A stretch of DNA of 64,000 bases from Burkholderia gladioli. Lineage in GTDB: Bacteria; Pseudomonadota; Gammaproteobacteria; Burkholderiales; Burkholderiaceae. This document shows positions 46,911 to 57,712 of the stretch, piece after piece (within the stretch, counting starts at the first letter, position 1; the number at the start of each line of letters is the position of its first letter). Below the pieces are notes generated by a model. That model saw nothing but the letters and a program-made list of their open reading frames with translations, did not search any database and was not told the DNA's origin. The DNA is taken from contig NZ_CP009323.1 of the NCBI RefSeq assembly GCF_000959725.1, forward strand, positions 310,001 through 374,000, read 5' to 3'. The position numbers and the translations under genes are program-made.

Positions 46911-47341
46911 GCGTCGCGATCCGCCTCGTCGTCGAGCCGGTCGTGCCAGCCGTCGGCGCGGCGCGGTTGGTCGTCGGCCACGGCGCCGGTATCGGGCTCG
47001 TCGGCGCAGGCCGCGTAGTCGCGCCGCAGCCGGCGATCGGCGCGCTGCATCAGCAGCACGTAGACGGCGATCAGCAGCAGGTAGACCAGGATCGCCCCCT
47101 GCGCGCCCAGGTAGAACGGCAGGCTGAAGCCGCCCAGGCGCAGCGCGGCCAGGGACGGCGCGAACAGCGGCACCAGGAAGGACACCGCGAAGCCGATCGC
47201 CATCAGCACCGCGATCAGCCCGACGTTGAAGCGCCAGTAGCGCGCATGGGCGCGCGCGAGCCGGTCCGGCACCGGCGGCGGATCGCTGAAGTGGCGGGAG
47301 GTCGAGGTGGTGGTCGACGGGGAACGGGGGGCGGCGGTCAT
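46904..47341 (-). CDS. DUF4212 symporter small subunit
   Basis: 145 residues with two membrane spans (NVGLIAVLMAIGFAVSFLVP and YLGAQGAILVYLLLIAVYVL). DUF4212 proteins pair with the VC_2705-type symporters and are thought to form a small subunit. It comes first in the two-gene unit, overlapping the symporter by 7 bases. A Ser/Thr-rich N-terminal stretch and an acidic C-terminus flank the membrane part. Confidence 0.87.
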   Translation of the reverse strand: MTAAPRSPSTTTSTSRHFSDPPPVPDRLARAHARYWRFNVGLIAVLMAIGFAVSFLVPLFAPSLAALRLGGFSLPFYLGAQGAILVYLLLIAVYVLLMQRADRRLRRDYAACADEPDTGAVADDQPRRADGWHDRLDDEADRDAC

Positions 47342-47353
47342 CCGCTTATCTAA

Positions 47354-47400
47354 CAAAAAAGCCCCGGCGCGGGCAATCGGGATTGCCGCGCAGGGGCTGC
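47354..47400 (-). terminator. Terminator between acs and the symporter genes
   Basis: A long GC stem (GCCCCTGCGCGGCAATC against GATTGCCCGCGCCGGGGC, slightly mismatched) is followed on minus by TTTTTTG. It separates acs from the downstream symporter pair. Confidence 0.85.
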
Positions 47401-47497
47401 GTGCCGGGCCGGCCGGATCGGCGCGCCGCGGCGGGGGCCGGGCGCGTCCGGTGGCGGCGGTTTCGCGCGCCGGCCGTGGAAACCGGCCGGCTCGGGT

Positions 47498-49480
<1,983 letters not shown>

Positions 49481-49847
49481 CGACTACCCCTTGATGAAGG
49501 TAAAACCACTGCATGACGGCGCACCCCGGGGCGCGCCGCTTCCACGGCGCGCGACGCGCCGTGCCTCCTGATCCCGGCCGCCGGCACCGAGTCAACGGTG
49601 CCGGGCGGCGAGGGCCTTGCTGTCCTGGCTTGTGTTTCTGTGATGGCGCGCGGGGCCGCTCGCCGACCTGCCGCCGCGATGGCGATGGGCGCTGCCTTGC
49701 TGCGCTGCCGCATCGCGCGGGGCCTGCTCGCGCGTTCGACACGATAAGCTTCGCAACTTACCCGTCTCTTACGTGGCCCGGCCGTGCCGGCGGCCGCGGC
49801 GCGCCGGCCGTTACAATCCTAACTGAACTCAACGCCCGGACTCCAGC

Positions 49848-50750
49848 TTGAATCGCTACGCCTTCATCCTCATCCTGTCGATGCTGCTGGTCGGCAGCAA
49901 CGTCGGCATCGGCAAGACCATCGTGGTGGTGGTGCCGGTCGCCATCCTCGCCACGCTGCGCTTCGTGATCGCCAACGCGGTGCTCTGGCCGCTGTGGCGG
50001 CCCTCGAAAATGCGCACCGTGAAGCGCGCCGAGTGGCTGAACCTGTTCCTGCAGGCGCTGTTCGGCACCTTCCTGTTCACCCTGCTGATGCTCACCGGCG
50101 TGCAGCGCACCAGCGCGGTGGCCGCGGGCGTGATCACCAGCACGATCCCCGCGGTGGTCGCCCTGTTCGCCTGGATCTTCCTGCGCGAGCGGCCCGACGG
50201 CCGCGCCCTGCTGTCGATCGCGCTGGCGATCGTCGGCGTGGTGGCGATCAACCTCGCCAACGGCCATGCGCCGGGCGCCGCGTCCGCGGCCGGCAGCTCG
50301 CTCGCCGGCAACCTGCTGATCCTCGGCGCGGTGTGCTGCGAATCCTTCTACGTGATCCTCTCGCGCCGCCTGACCGAGACGCTGCGCCCGCTCGACATCT
50401 GCGCCTACACGCACCTGTTCGGCATGCTGCTGATGCTGCCGCTGGGCCTGCTCGCGCTGCCGCATTTCGACTACGCGGCGGTGCCGGCCGGCACCTGGGC
50501 GCTGGTGGTCTGGTACGCGCTGTCGGCCAGCATCTTCTCGTTCTGCCTGTGGATGATCGGCATCCGCCACGTGCCGGGCAGCCTGGCCGGCGTGTTCAGC
50601 GCGGTGCTGCCGATCGCGGCGGCCGTGTACGGCATCGCCTTCCTCGGCGAGCGGCCCACGCTCGCGCACGGCTTCGCGCTGGCCTGCGTGGTGACCGGCA
50701 TCCTGCTGGCCAGCCTGAAGCCGCGCGGCACACCCACCGCCGCGTCCTGA
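49848..50750 (+). CDS. EamA-type DMT family transporter
   Basis: 300 residues, ten predicted membrane spans in two EamA repeats (about 5-140 and 155-292). The second repeat ends AVYGIAFLGERPTLAHGFAL. Such proteins export amino acids or other metabolites; the substrate is unknown. The start is TTG 49848 (reading LNRYAFILIL); TACAAT at about 49812 may be its -10. An internal ATG would remove half of the first span. Confidence 0.83.
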   Translation: MNRYAFILILSMLLVGSNVGIGKTIVVVVPVAILATLRFVIANAVLWPLWRPSKMRTVKRAEWLNLFLQALFGTFLFTLLMLTGVQRTSAVAAGVITSTIPAVVALFAWIFLRERPDGRALLSIALAIVGVVAINLANGHAPGAASAAGSSLAGNLLILGAVCCESFYVILSRRLTETLRPLDICAYTHLFGMLLMLPLGLLALPHFDYAAVPAGTWALVVWYALSASIFSFCLWMIGIRHVPGSLAGVFSAVLPIAAAVYGIAFLGERPTLAHGFALACVVTGILLASLKPRGTPTAAS

Positions 50751-51050
50751 ACCGCGAGGCGGGCAGGTCGGCGGCCCGGGCGCCTGGGCCGCTCGGTCGC
50801 TCCGGCGCGAACGGGCGGCGCCGGGCGGATCGCCCTGAAGCGGGTCGCCCCCGCCTGCCTCCTCCTGCCCTTCTCGCGCACGTCTCGTACCTGCCGCCTT
50901 GCCCCGGCCCCGGCCCCGGCCCCTGCCGGCCCGCCTCGCGAGCCGCTCCCGCCCGGGCGCCGTCCCGGCGGCGGGCACGTTACAATATCGCGCTTTTTTT
51001 CAGATTCGCTTCACCCACGATATCCGCGCCCACCCAGAGGCCGCTCGACC
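50751..51050 (+). other. 300-base gap upstream of the YqhA gene
   Basis: No gene is seen. TACAAT near 50981, about 70 bases before the ATG, is a possible -10 and is followed by a run of seven or more T. Confidence 0.4.
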
Positions 51051-51623
51051 ATGTCCGCTCGCCCGACCGATCCGCACGTCCGCCGCAAGATGAAGCCGCT
51101 CCCGTCCCTCATTTTCATGAGCCGCTGGCTGCAGGTTCCGCTCTATCTCGGCCTGATCGTGGCGCAGGCGGTCTATGTGTTCCTGTTCCTGAAGGAAGTC
51201 TGGCACCTGCTCACGCACGCCACCTCGCTCGACGAGACCAACATCATGCTGGCCGTGCTCGGCCTGATCGACGTGGTGATGATCTCGAACCTGCTGATCA
51301 TGGTGATCGTGGGCGGCTACGAGACCTTCGTGTCGAAGCTCGGCGTCGAGGGCCATCCCGACGAGCCCGAATGGCTCGACCACGTCAACGCGGGGGTGCT
51401 GAAGGTCAAGCTGTCGATGGCGCTGATCAGCATCTCCTCGATCCACCTGCTCAAGACCTTCATCAATCCCGACCAGCATTCCGAGCACGCGATCATGTGG
51501 CAGGTGCTGATCCACCTGTCGTTCCTGGTGTCGGCGCTGGTGATGGCCTGGATCGACCGCCTGACCACCCAGACGCACCCCAAGCATTTCGAGGAGGCGC
51601 ACGCGCCTCGCGAAGCGGCCTGA
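51051..51623 (+). CDS. YqhA/UPF0114 family inner membrane protein
   Basis: 190 residues with four membrane spans. The family block [20 protein letters not shown] and [11 protein letters not shown] with [12 protein letters not shown] are hallmarks of UPF0114. The function is unknown. It lies 84 bases upstream of the fumarase gene and may share its transcript. Confidence 0.88.
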   Translation: MSARPTDPHVRRKMKPLPSLIFMSRWLQVPLYLGLIVAQAVYVFLFLKEVWHLLTHATSLDETNIMLAVLGLIDVVMISNLLIMVIVGGYETFVSKLGVEGHPDEPEWLDHVNAGVLKVKLSMALISISSIHLLKTFINPDQHSEHAIMWQVLIHLSFLVSALVMAWIDRLTTQTHPKHFEEAHAPREAA

Positions 51624-51707
51624 GCACCGCGCGGGCGAGCCGGCAGCAGACCGGCCGCCGCACGAGTTTCGAGTTTCATCACCAATAGTCCCCACTGAGT
51701 CACAGCC

Positions 51708-53231
51708 ATGACCGTCATCAAGCAGGAAGACCTGATCCAGAGCGTCGCGGATTCGCTCCAGTACATCAGCTACTACCATCCGCTCGACTACATCGAGGCC
51801 CTGGGCCGCGCCTACGAGGCCGAGCAGAGCCCGGCCGCCAAGGACGCGATCGCGCAGATCCTGACCAACAGCCGGATGTGCGCGGAAGGCCGCCGGCCGA
51901 TCTGCCAGGACACCGGGATCGTCACGATCTTCGTGAAGGTGGGCATGGACGTGCGCTGGGAAGGCGCCACCATGAGCCTGACCGACATGATCAACGAGGG
52001 CGTGCGCCGCGGCTACACGCATCCCGACAACGTGCTGCGCGCCTCGATCGTCAATCCGCCCGAGGGCGCCCGCAAGAACACCAAGGACAACACGCCGGCC
52101 GTGATCCACTACGAGATCGTGCCGGGCGACAAGGTGGACGTGCAGGTCGCGGCCAAGGGCGGTGGCTCGGAGAACAAGTCGAAGTTCGTGATGCTGAACC
52201 CCTCCGACTCGATCGTCGACTGGGTGCTCAAGACCGTGCCGACCATGGGCGCCGGCTGGTGCCCGCCGGGCATGCTCGGCATCGGCATCGGCGGCACCGC
52301 CGAGAAGGCGATGCTGATGGCCAAGGAATCGCTGATGGAGTCGATCGACATCCAGGACGTGATCAAGCGCGGCCCGAAGGACTGGGCCGAGGAACTGCGC
52401 GTCGAGCTCTACGAGAAGGTCAATGCGCTGGGCATCGGCGCGCAGGGCCTGGGCGGCCTGGCCACCGTGCTCGACGTCAAGATCATGGCGGCGCCGACCC
52501 ACGCGGCCTCCAAGCCGGTGGCGATGATCCCGAACTGCGCGGCCACCCGCCATGCGCACTTCACGCTGGACGGCTCGGGCGTGGCGCGCCTGGACCCGCC
52601 GTCGCTGGACGCCTGGCCGAAGGTCAACTGGGAGCCGAACACCGAGACCAGCAAGCGCGTCGACCTGAACACGCTCACGCCGCAGGAAGTGGCCGCCTGG
52701 ACGCCGGGCCAGACACTGCTGCTGTCGGGCAAGATGCTGACCGGGCGCGATGCCGCGCACAAGCGCATCGCCGACATGCTGGCCAAGGGCGAGAGCCTGC
52801 CGGTGGACTTCAGGAACCGCGTGATCTACTACGTCGGCCCGGTCGATCCGGTGCGCGACGAGGCGGTCGGCCCGGCGGGCCCGACCACCGCCACCCGCAT
52901 GGACAAGTTCACCGAGACCATGCTGGCCCAGACCGGCCTGATCTCGATGGTCGGCAAGGCCGAGCGCGGCCCGGTGGCGATCGAGGCGATCAAGAAGCAC
53001 AAGGCGGCCTACCTGATGGCGGTGGGCGGCGCGGCCTACCTGGTGTCCAAGGCGATCCGCAGCGCCAAGGTCATCGCCTTCGAGGACCTCGGCATGGAAG
53101 CGATCTACGAGTTCGACGTGGTCGACATGCCGGTGACGGTGGCGGTCGATTCCTCGGGCACCTCGGTGCACCAGACCGGGCCGAGGGAATGGCAGGCGAA
53201 GATCGGAAAAATCCCGGTCGCGACTGCGTGA
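51708..53231 (+). CDS. fumA: Class I fumarate hydratase
   Basis: 507 residues, iron-sulfur type. Interconverts fumarate and malate in the TCA cycle. It carries N-terminal RRPICQDTGIVTIFVKVG with a cluster cysteine, a second in IPNCAATRHAHF, and C-terminal VDSSGTSVHQTGP. The 4Fe-4S centre makes it sensitive to oxidants and iron shortage, and iron storage genes follow directly. Confidence 0.96.
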   Translation: MTVIKQEDLIQSVADSLQYISYYHPLDYIEALGRAYEAEQSPAAKDAIAQILTNSRMCAEGRRPICQDTGIVTIFVKVGMDVRWEGATMSLTDMINEGVRRGYTHPDNVLRASIVNPPEGARKNTKDNTPAVIHYEIVPGDKVDVQVAAKGGGSENKSKFVMLNPSDSIVDWVLKTVPTMGAGWCPPGMLGIGIGGTAEKAMLMAKESLMESIDIQDVIKRGPKDWAEELRVELYEKVNALGIGAQGLGGLATVLDVKIMAAPTHAASKPVAMIPNCAATRHAHFTLDGSGVARLDPPSLDAWPKVNWEPNTETSKRVDLNTLTPQEVAAWTPGQTLLLSGKMLTGRDAAHKRIADMLAKGESLPVDFRNRVIYYVGPVDPVRDEAVGPAGPTTATRMDKFTETMLAQTGLISMVGKAERGPVAIEAIKKHKAAYLMAVGGAAYLVSKAIRSAKVIAFEDLGMEAIYEFDVVDMPVTVAVDSSGTSVHQTGPREWQAKIGKIPVATA

Positions 53232-53256
53232 ATCCGTAGTAAACGAGAATGATTTT

Positions 53257-53280
53257 CAGGCCGGATTTCAATCCGGCCTG
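53257..53280 (+). terminator. Terminator-like hairpin after fumarase
   Basis: CAGGCCGGAT / ATCCGGCCTG form a 10-bp stem with a TTCA loop 25 bases past the stop, followed by ATTTACTCTTAA, a weak T-run. Confidence 0.65.
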
Positions 53281-53287
53281 ATTTACT

Positions 53288-53306
53288 CTTAATCATTCTC
53301 ATTATC
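53288..53306 (-). promoter_or_regulatory. Fur box upstream of bfr
   Basis: The minus strand reads GATAATGAGAATGATTAAG, 15 of 19 positions equal to the Fur consensus GATAATGATAATCATTATC. A weaker partner (GAGAATGATTTTC) lies at 53244-53256 on the other side of the fumarase hairpin. The bfr ATG is 100 bases downstream. Confidence 0.7.
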
Positions 53307-53406
53307 CAGAAATATTCGAATATTCAGGCATTTAGGGCTTGGCTTTTGGCCGTCGAGCGTTTATCTTTCGTGTCCGTAACCCTATGTCACAAAGGAAGGA
53401 ACGGCC

Positions 53407-53883
53407 ATGCAAGGCGACAAGAAAGTCATCGAGTTTCTCAACGCTCAGTTGAAGAATGAATTGACCGCGATTAACCAGTATTTCCTGCATGCGCGCATGT
53501 ATCGCCACTGGGGTCTCGAGAAGCTCGGCAAGCACGAATACGACGAGTCGATCGGCGAGATGAAGCACGCCGACTGGCTGATCGAACGGATCTTCATGCT
53601 CGACGGCCTGCCCAACCTGCAGGACCTGCACAAGCTGCTGGTCGGCGAGGAAACCGAAGAGATCCTGAAGTGCGACCTGAAGCTGGAGTACATCTCCCAG
53701 GGCACCTGCAAGGACGCGATCGCCTACTGCGAATCGGTGCGCGACTACGTCTCGCGCGAACTGTTCCAGAAGATCCTCGACGACACCGAGGAACACATCG
53801 ACTGGCTCGAGACGCAGATCGACCTGGTCGGCAAGATCGGCATCCAGAACTACCAGCAGTCGATGATGGGCTCGCCGAGCTGA
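53407..53883 (+). CDS. bfr: Bacterioferritin
   Basis: 158 residues, full length. Stores iron as a heme-bearing 24-mer. Ferroxidase ligands Glu18, Glu51 and His54 and heme ligand Met52 lie in NELTAINQYFLHARM and GEMKHADWLIER. AAGGAAGG precedes the ATG. A Fur-type site sits 100 bases upstream, and its partner ferredoxin Bfd is encoded one gene further on. Confidence 0.97.
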   Translation: MQGDKKVIEFLNAQLKNELTAINQYFLHARMYRHWGLEKLGKHEYDESIGEMKHADWLIERIFMLDGLPNLQDLHKLLVGEETEEILKCDLKLEYISQGTCKDAIAYCESVRDYVSRELFQKILDDTEEHIDWLETQIDLVGKIGIQNYQQSMMGSPS

Positions 53884-53900
53884 GCACGGCGTCGTAATAT

Positions 53901-53918
53901 GGCGGATCGCCATCCGCC
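53901..53918. other. Perfect hairpin between bfr and murI
   Basis: GGCGGAT-CGCC-ATCCGCC, a 7-bp stem with a 4-base loop, directly follows TAATAT and ends 14 bases before the murI ATG. It could terminate bfr, sit in the murI leader, or both. Confidence 0.4.
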
Positions 53919-53932
53919 AGCTTCACCCCCAC

Positions 53933-54799
53933 ATGTCCAGCCCGACCGACTTCGCGTCAGAAGACTCCACCACCGCCGCGCCGGTCGGCATCTTCGATTC
54001 CGGGCTGGGCGGTCTCTCGGTACTGCGCGCTGTGCGCGCGCAGCTCCCCGAGGAATCCTTCGTCTACGTCGCCGATTCGCGCCATGCACCCTATGGCGAG
54101 CGCGACGACGCCTTCATCATCGAACGCACGCTGGCGATCGGCGAATGGCTGGCCGCGCGCGGCGCCAAGGCGCTGGTGGTGGCCTGCAACACGGCCACCG
54201 CGCAGTCGATCGCGGTGGTGCGCGAGACACTCGCGATCCCCCTGGTGGGCGTCGAGCCCGGCATCAAGCCGGCTACCCTGGCCTCGCGCAGCCGCGTGGC
54301 GGGCGTGCTGGCCACCGCGGCGACGCTGCGCAGCGCGCGCTTCGAATCGCTGATCGAGCGCTACGCGGCCGACTGCCGCTTCCTGCGCCAACCAGGCCAC
54401 GGGCTGGTCGAGGCGATCGAACGCGGCGACACCGGTTCGCCCGCGCTGCGCGCCCTGCTCGACGGCTACCTCGAACCGATGCTGGCCGCCGGCGCCGACA
54501 CGCTGGTGCTCGGCTGCACTCATTACCCCTTCCTCGACGCAACGATCCGCGAGTTGACGCAGGATCGTCTGACCCTGATTGACACCAGCGAGGCGATCGC
54601 GCGACAACTCGCCCGCGTGCTCGACGACCACGGCCTGCGCGCGCCGGCCGGCACCACGGCCCGCCCGCCGCGCCTGTATTCGACCGACGACGGCAGCCGC
54701 CTGCAGGCGCTCGCGGCCGCCCTGCTGGGCCTCGACGCGCCGGCCGAAACCGTCGCGATCGCCTCGCCGCGCTGCGCCGACACGGCCCTGCCGGCCTGA
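53933..54799 (+). CDS. murI: Glutamate racemase
   Basis: 288 residues. Makes D-glutamate for peptidoglycan. Catalytic cysteines are Cys85 in VACNTATA and Cys194 in LGCTHYPFL; the N-terminal GIFDSGLGGLSVLRAV is the family signature. About 15 extra residues precede this block. No ribosome site is visible before the ATG. Confidence 0.96.
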   Translation: MSSPTDFASEDSTTAAPVGIFDSGLGGLSVLRAVRAQLPEESFVYVADSRHAPYGERDDAFIIERTLAIGEWLAARGAKALVVACNTATAQSIAVVRETLAIPLVGVEPGIKPATLASRSRVAGVLATAATLRSARFESLIERYAADCRFLRQPGHGLVEAIERGDTGSPALRALLDGYLEPMLAAGADTLVLGCTHYPFLDATIRELTQDRLTLIDTSEAIARQLARVLDDHGLRAPAGTTARPPRLYSTDDGSRLQALAAALLGLDAPAETVAIASPRCADTALPA

Positions 54800-54810
54800 G
54801 CCGGCCTGCC

Positions 54811-54841
54811 TGGCGCCCTGCCACGGCGCCATGACGTTTTT
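54811..54841 (+). terminator. Terminator after murI
   Basis: TGGCGCC (54811-54817) and GGCGCCA (54825-54831) form a 7-bp stem with a 7-base loop, followed by TGACGTTTTT. Confidence 0.65.
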
Positions 54842-54910
54842 GCCAATCCCCTGCTAAGCACCTGGATTTGTTACAAAAAACCGTGGAGCAGGCTTGCCAA
54901 GCCGCGCGAA

Positions 54911-54929
54911 TATAATGATAATAATTCGC
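54911..54929 (+). promoter_or_regulatory. Fur box overlapping the bfd promoter
   Basis: TATAATGATAATAATTCGC matches the 19-base Fur consensus at 15 positions and contains a TATAAT that may be the -10. It ends 25 bases before the bfd ATG. bfd should be switched on when iron is low. Confidence 0.8.
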
Positions 54930-54954
54930 ATTAACGTTAGCTATCGCGCTCATC

Positions 54955-55191
54955 ATGATCGTCTGCGTGTGCAAGTCCGTGTCCGACCGAAAGATCCGTG
55001 CCTCGCTGGCGGAAGGCGTCGCCTCGTTCGACGAGCTGCAGTTCGAGCTCGGCGTCGCCAGCTGCTGCGGCAAGTGCGAGGAATCGGTTCGCGAACTGAT
55101 GGCCGAGCACGGCATCTGCGAAAGCCACTGCGGCGTCGCCTCGCACACGCAAGCGGTGCCCGTGGTGTTCTACGAACGCAAGGCAGCCTGA
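54955..55191 (+). CDS. bfd: Bacterioferritin-associated ferredoxin
   Basis: 78 residues, small 2Fe-2S protein that reduces Bfr iron so it can be released. Cluster ligands Cys4, Cys6, Cys38 and Cys41 appear in IVCVCKSVS and ASCCGKC, the BFD fold. About 15 residues longer than E. coli Bfd, with two extra cysteines in GICESHCG. A Fur box overlaps its promoter. Confidence 0.94.
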   Translation: MIVCVCKSVSDRKIRASLAEGVASFDELQFELGVASCCGKCEESVRELMAEHGICESHCGVASHTQAVPVVFYERKAA

Positions 55192-55307
55192 GCACCGACA
55201 GCAACGCTATCGCGCGCGGCCTGCTCCACCCGGCCGCGCCTTTGTTTGACCTTTCCGTCAGCGAGCCTGCAAATCGCTAGCCAGCGGCCACCCGCCAAGG
55301 AGCTGTG

Positions 55308-55370
55308 ATGGAATTGCTGATCGGATTCGTAACCACCCTGTGCATTTCGCTGCTGATTTTCCGCAAGTAA
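55308..55370 (+). CDS. Putative 20-residue single-span membrane peptide
   Basis: An ATG with a near-ideal ribosome site (AAGGAG, 7 bases upstream) starts a 20-codon frame, MELLIGFVTTLCISLLIFRK, ended by TAA. The peptide is one hydrophobic segment with an acidic start and a basic end, as in known membrane micropeptides. It lies between bfd and tonB in the same direction. The name and function are unknown. It could also be a leader peptide that tunes tonB translation. Confidence 0.5.
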   Translation: MELLIGFVTTLCISLLIFRK

Positions 55371-55421
55371 TGCATGACCTCGCGGCCGGCGCGCCACGCG
55401 CCGCCGCCTAGACTGGCAGAC

Positions 55422-56138
55422 ATGCAGGCCTCGACTTCCATCCCGACCGGACCCGCTCCGGTCGCCCCCCGTTTCAATCGCCGTCTCGTCACCGCGGCCG
55501 TCATCGTGGTGCTCGGCCATGCAGCGCTGATCACCGTCGCGCTGCTGATGCCCCCGAAGGAATTGCCGCAGCCCAAGCTCGAATCGACCATGACCGTGCA
55601 GTTGATCTCGCAGCCGGCGCCCACGCCCGTGGCGGTCGAATCGAAACCCACGCCGCAGCCGCCCAAGCCGGTGGACAAGCCGAAGGTGGTGCCCAAGCCG
55701 GTGCTCAAGCCCAAGCCGGCGCCGTTGCCGGTGGCGGCCGCACCGTCGGAGCATGCCATCGAGGCGCCGGAACCGACGCCGGCTCCGCCCGCGCCCCCGG
55801 CGCCACCCACTCCCGCGGCACCGCCCGCTCCGCGGCCGACGCTGGCCATCGCGGCGCCGGCGGCCGGGCCGAAGATCTCCTGCCAGATCATCGAGCCGAC
55901 CTATCCCACGCTGTCGCGGCGACGCGGCGAAACCGGCGCCGTCAGCATCTATTTCGAAGTCAGCGTCGGCGGCCAGATCGAGAAGGCGCACGTTACCAAG
56001 AGCAGCGACTTCCCGCGCCTGGACGCGGCCGCGCTCGACGCCATCAACGCCTCGTCGTGCAAGCCCTACATCGAGAACGGCCAGCCGGTACGTGCCCGTT
56101 ACACCCAGGTCATGAAGTTCAATCTCGACGGCGAGTGA
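55422..56138 (+). CDS. tonB: TonB energy transducer
   Basis: 238 residues from ATG 55422. A short cytosolic start, one membrane span (about 20-42), a Pro/Lys-rich spacer (KPTPQPPKPVDKPKVVPKPV and more), then the TonB C-terminal domain (EPTYPTLSRRRGETGAVSIY, then PRLDAAALDAINASSCKPY). It transmits proton-motive force to outer membrane receptors for siderophores and heme. An earlier ATG at 55374 is possible but less well placed. First gene of tonB-exbB-exbD. Confidence 0.93.
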   Translation: MQASTSIPTGPAPVAPRFNRRLVTAAVIVVLGHAALITVALLMPPKELPQPKLESTMTVQLISQPAPTPVAVESKPTPQPPKPVDKPKVVPKPVLKPKPAPLPVAAAPSEHAIEAPEPTPAPPAPPAPPTPAAPPAPRPTLAIAAPAAGPKISCQIIEPTYPTLSRRRGETGAVSIYFEVSVGGQIEKAHVTKSSDFPRLDAAALDAINASSCKPYIENGQPVRARYTQVMKFNLDGE

Positions 56139-56189
56139 TCGCCCCCGAACCCCGATTCAGTCTCACCGGATTCAAACAAAGGAAAGGAA

Positions 56190-56924
56190 ATGGAAAGCTA
56201 CGGTATCGCGCACGTCTGGGCGCAAGGTGATTTCGTGACGCGCTTCATCGCGATCGCGCTGCTCATCATGTCGGTCCTCTCCTGGCTCGTGATCCTCGTC
56301 AAGGGCTGGAACGTGATGCGCCTCGGCCGCCTGATGAAGAACGCCGAGCAATCGTTCTGGCATTCGGACGAGTTCGACAAGGGCGTGCAGAAGCTGCGCG
56401 ACGCCTCGCCGACCACCCAGGACAACCCCTTCCTCGCGCTCGCGCTGGCCGGCCAGGAAGCGGCCGAGCATCATCAGCAGACGCAGCCGCACCTGCACGA
56501 CCGCATGGACGTGTCGGACTGGGTCACGCGCTGCCTGAAGGACACCATGGACGACGGCGTCGCGCGCATGCAGAGCGGCCTGGCGATCCTCGCCTCGATC
56601 GGCAGCACGGCCCCCTTCGTCGGCCTGTTCGGCACGGTGTGGGGCATCTATCACGCGCTGCTGGTGATCGGCGCGACCGGCCAGACCTCGATCGACCAGG
56701 TCGCGGGCCCGGTCGGCGAATCGCTGATCATGACCGCCTTCGGCCTGTTCGTGGCGATTCCGGCGGTGCTCGGCTACAACGCGCTGACGCGCGCCAACAA
56801 GGGCATCGTCACCAAGCTGCGCCGCTTCGCGCACGGCCTGCACGCCTACTTCGTGACGGGCTCGAGCCTCGCCTCGGCGAAGAAGCGCGATTCGATCCGC
56901 CTCGCCACCACGCGCGCGAACTGA
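56190..56924 (+). CDS. exbB: ExbB proton channel subunit
   Basis: 244 residues with three membrane spans (about 17-40, 128-150 and 172-195). Motifs: IGSTAPFVGLFGTVWGIYHA and VAGPVGESLIMTAFGLFVAI, PAVLGYNAL, the MotA/TolQ/ExbB channel signature. With ExbD it powers TonB. GAAAGGAAA precedes the ATG; exbD starts 13 bases after its stop. Confidence 0.96.
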   Translation: MESYGIAHVWAQGDFVTRFIAIALLIMSVLSWLVILVKGWNVMRLGRLMKNAEQSFWHSDEFDKGVQKLRDASPTTQDNPFLALALAGQEAAEHHQQTQPHLHDRMDVSDWVTRCLKDTMDDGVARMQSGLAILASIGSTAPFVGLFGTVWGIYHALLVIGATGQTSIDQVAGPVGESLIMTAFGLFVAIPAVLGYNALTRANKGIVTKLRRFAHGLHAYFVTGSSLASAKKRDSIRLATTRAN

Positions 56925-56937
56925 GCGAGGTCACGTC

Positions 56938-57357
56938 ATGGCAATGAATTCCTCGTTCGGCGACGACGACGACGACGGCCTGATGAACGAAATCAACATG
57001 ACGCCGCTGGTCGACGTCATGCTGGTGCTGCTGATCATCTTCCTCGTCACGCTTCCCGCCATCCATCACGCGGTCAAGATCGACCTGCCGCACGCCAGCA
57101 GCCAGAAGGTCGAGGAGAAGCCCAAGACGATCGATCTGGCGATCCAGGGCGACGGCACGATCCTGTGGAACGATCAGGCAGTCAGCCAGACCGAGCTTGA
57201 GGCGAAGATCGCCGATGCCGCACGCATCGATCCGCAGCCGGAGCTGCATATCCGCGCCGATCGCAAGATCGCCTACGAGCACGTGGCCGAGGTGATGTCG
57301 GCCGCCCAGGCCGGCGGCCTGACCAAGCTCGGTTTCGTGACCGAGGCGAAGAAGTAG
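56938..57357 (+). CDS. exbD: ExbD proton channel subunit
   Basis: 139 residues, one membrane span (about 23-43). The essential aspartate lies in NMTPLVDVMLVLLIIFLV; the periplasmic part follows. It partners ExbB and closes the operon, which ends at a strong hairpin 59 bases on. Confidence 0.96.
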   Translation: MAMNSSFGDDDDDGLMNEINMTPLVDVMLVLLIIFLVTLPAIHHAVKIDLPHASSQKVEEKPKTIDLAIQGDGTILWNDQAVSQTELEAKIADAARIDPQPELHIRADRKIAYEHVAEVMSAAQAGGLTKLGFVTEAKK

Positions 57358-57415
57358 GCGCGATTTCCAAGCACTGCGAATCAATCGGTTCGCGGCGTCT
57401 TCCCCGCGCCAAAGT

Positions 57416-57449
57416 AAAAGGCCTTCATCGCAGGATGAAGGCCTTTTTT
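57416..57449. terminator. Terminator of tonB-exbB-exbD
   Basis: AAAAGGCCTTCATC-GCAG-GATGAAGGCCTTTTTT, a perfect stem with a T6 run on plus and GGCCTTTTAC on minus, so it can work in both directions. Confidence 0.92.
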
Positions 57450-57622
57450 GATGCGCACGCGGGCGCCTTCGGGCGGCGGGCTCTTCGGCGGCGTCAGGCG
57501 CCTGGAGCAACGCAATGCGGCACGCCGTGGTCTGCACGGACTTGCGCGTTCTGCCCTATCTGGCTCGCAATATATGCGGCCACCGGATTCGCTTGGAACA
57601 TCCCTTCGCGAAATGGGATTTC

Positions 57623-57651
57623 AATATAGGCCGCGTCGCGCGGGCATTCAA
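57623..57651 (-). promoter_or_regulatory. Orphan sigma-70-like promoter facing the exbD terminator
   Basis: On minus: TTGAAT (57651-57646), a 17-base spacer, TATATT (57628-57623). Transcription would begin near 57616 and meet the bidirectional terminator at about 57416, giving an RNA of about 200 bases. A 35-codon frame from ATG 57592 (about) has no proper ribosome site. The rest of the 355-base gap 57358-57712 shows nothing. Confidence 0.45.
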
Positions 57652-57712
57652 GCGAGCCCCGATTGAATCTCGCGATTGCAGGCGACGCTTCAATGACAAA
57701 AGCGATCCGGCC

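Noticed and set aside
55409..55422. TAGACT 7 bases before the tonB ATG as another leaderless start
   Set aside because: The -10 match is weak and the gene lies downstream of bfd and a micro-ORF in the same direction, so read-through is simpler.
57480..57592. 35-codon minus-strand frame (MFQANPVAAYIASQIGQ...) in the gap after exbD
   Set aside because: AAGGG abuts the ATG with no spacing, and no similarity is recognised; kept only as part of a possible non-coding transcript.
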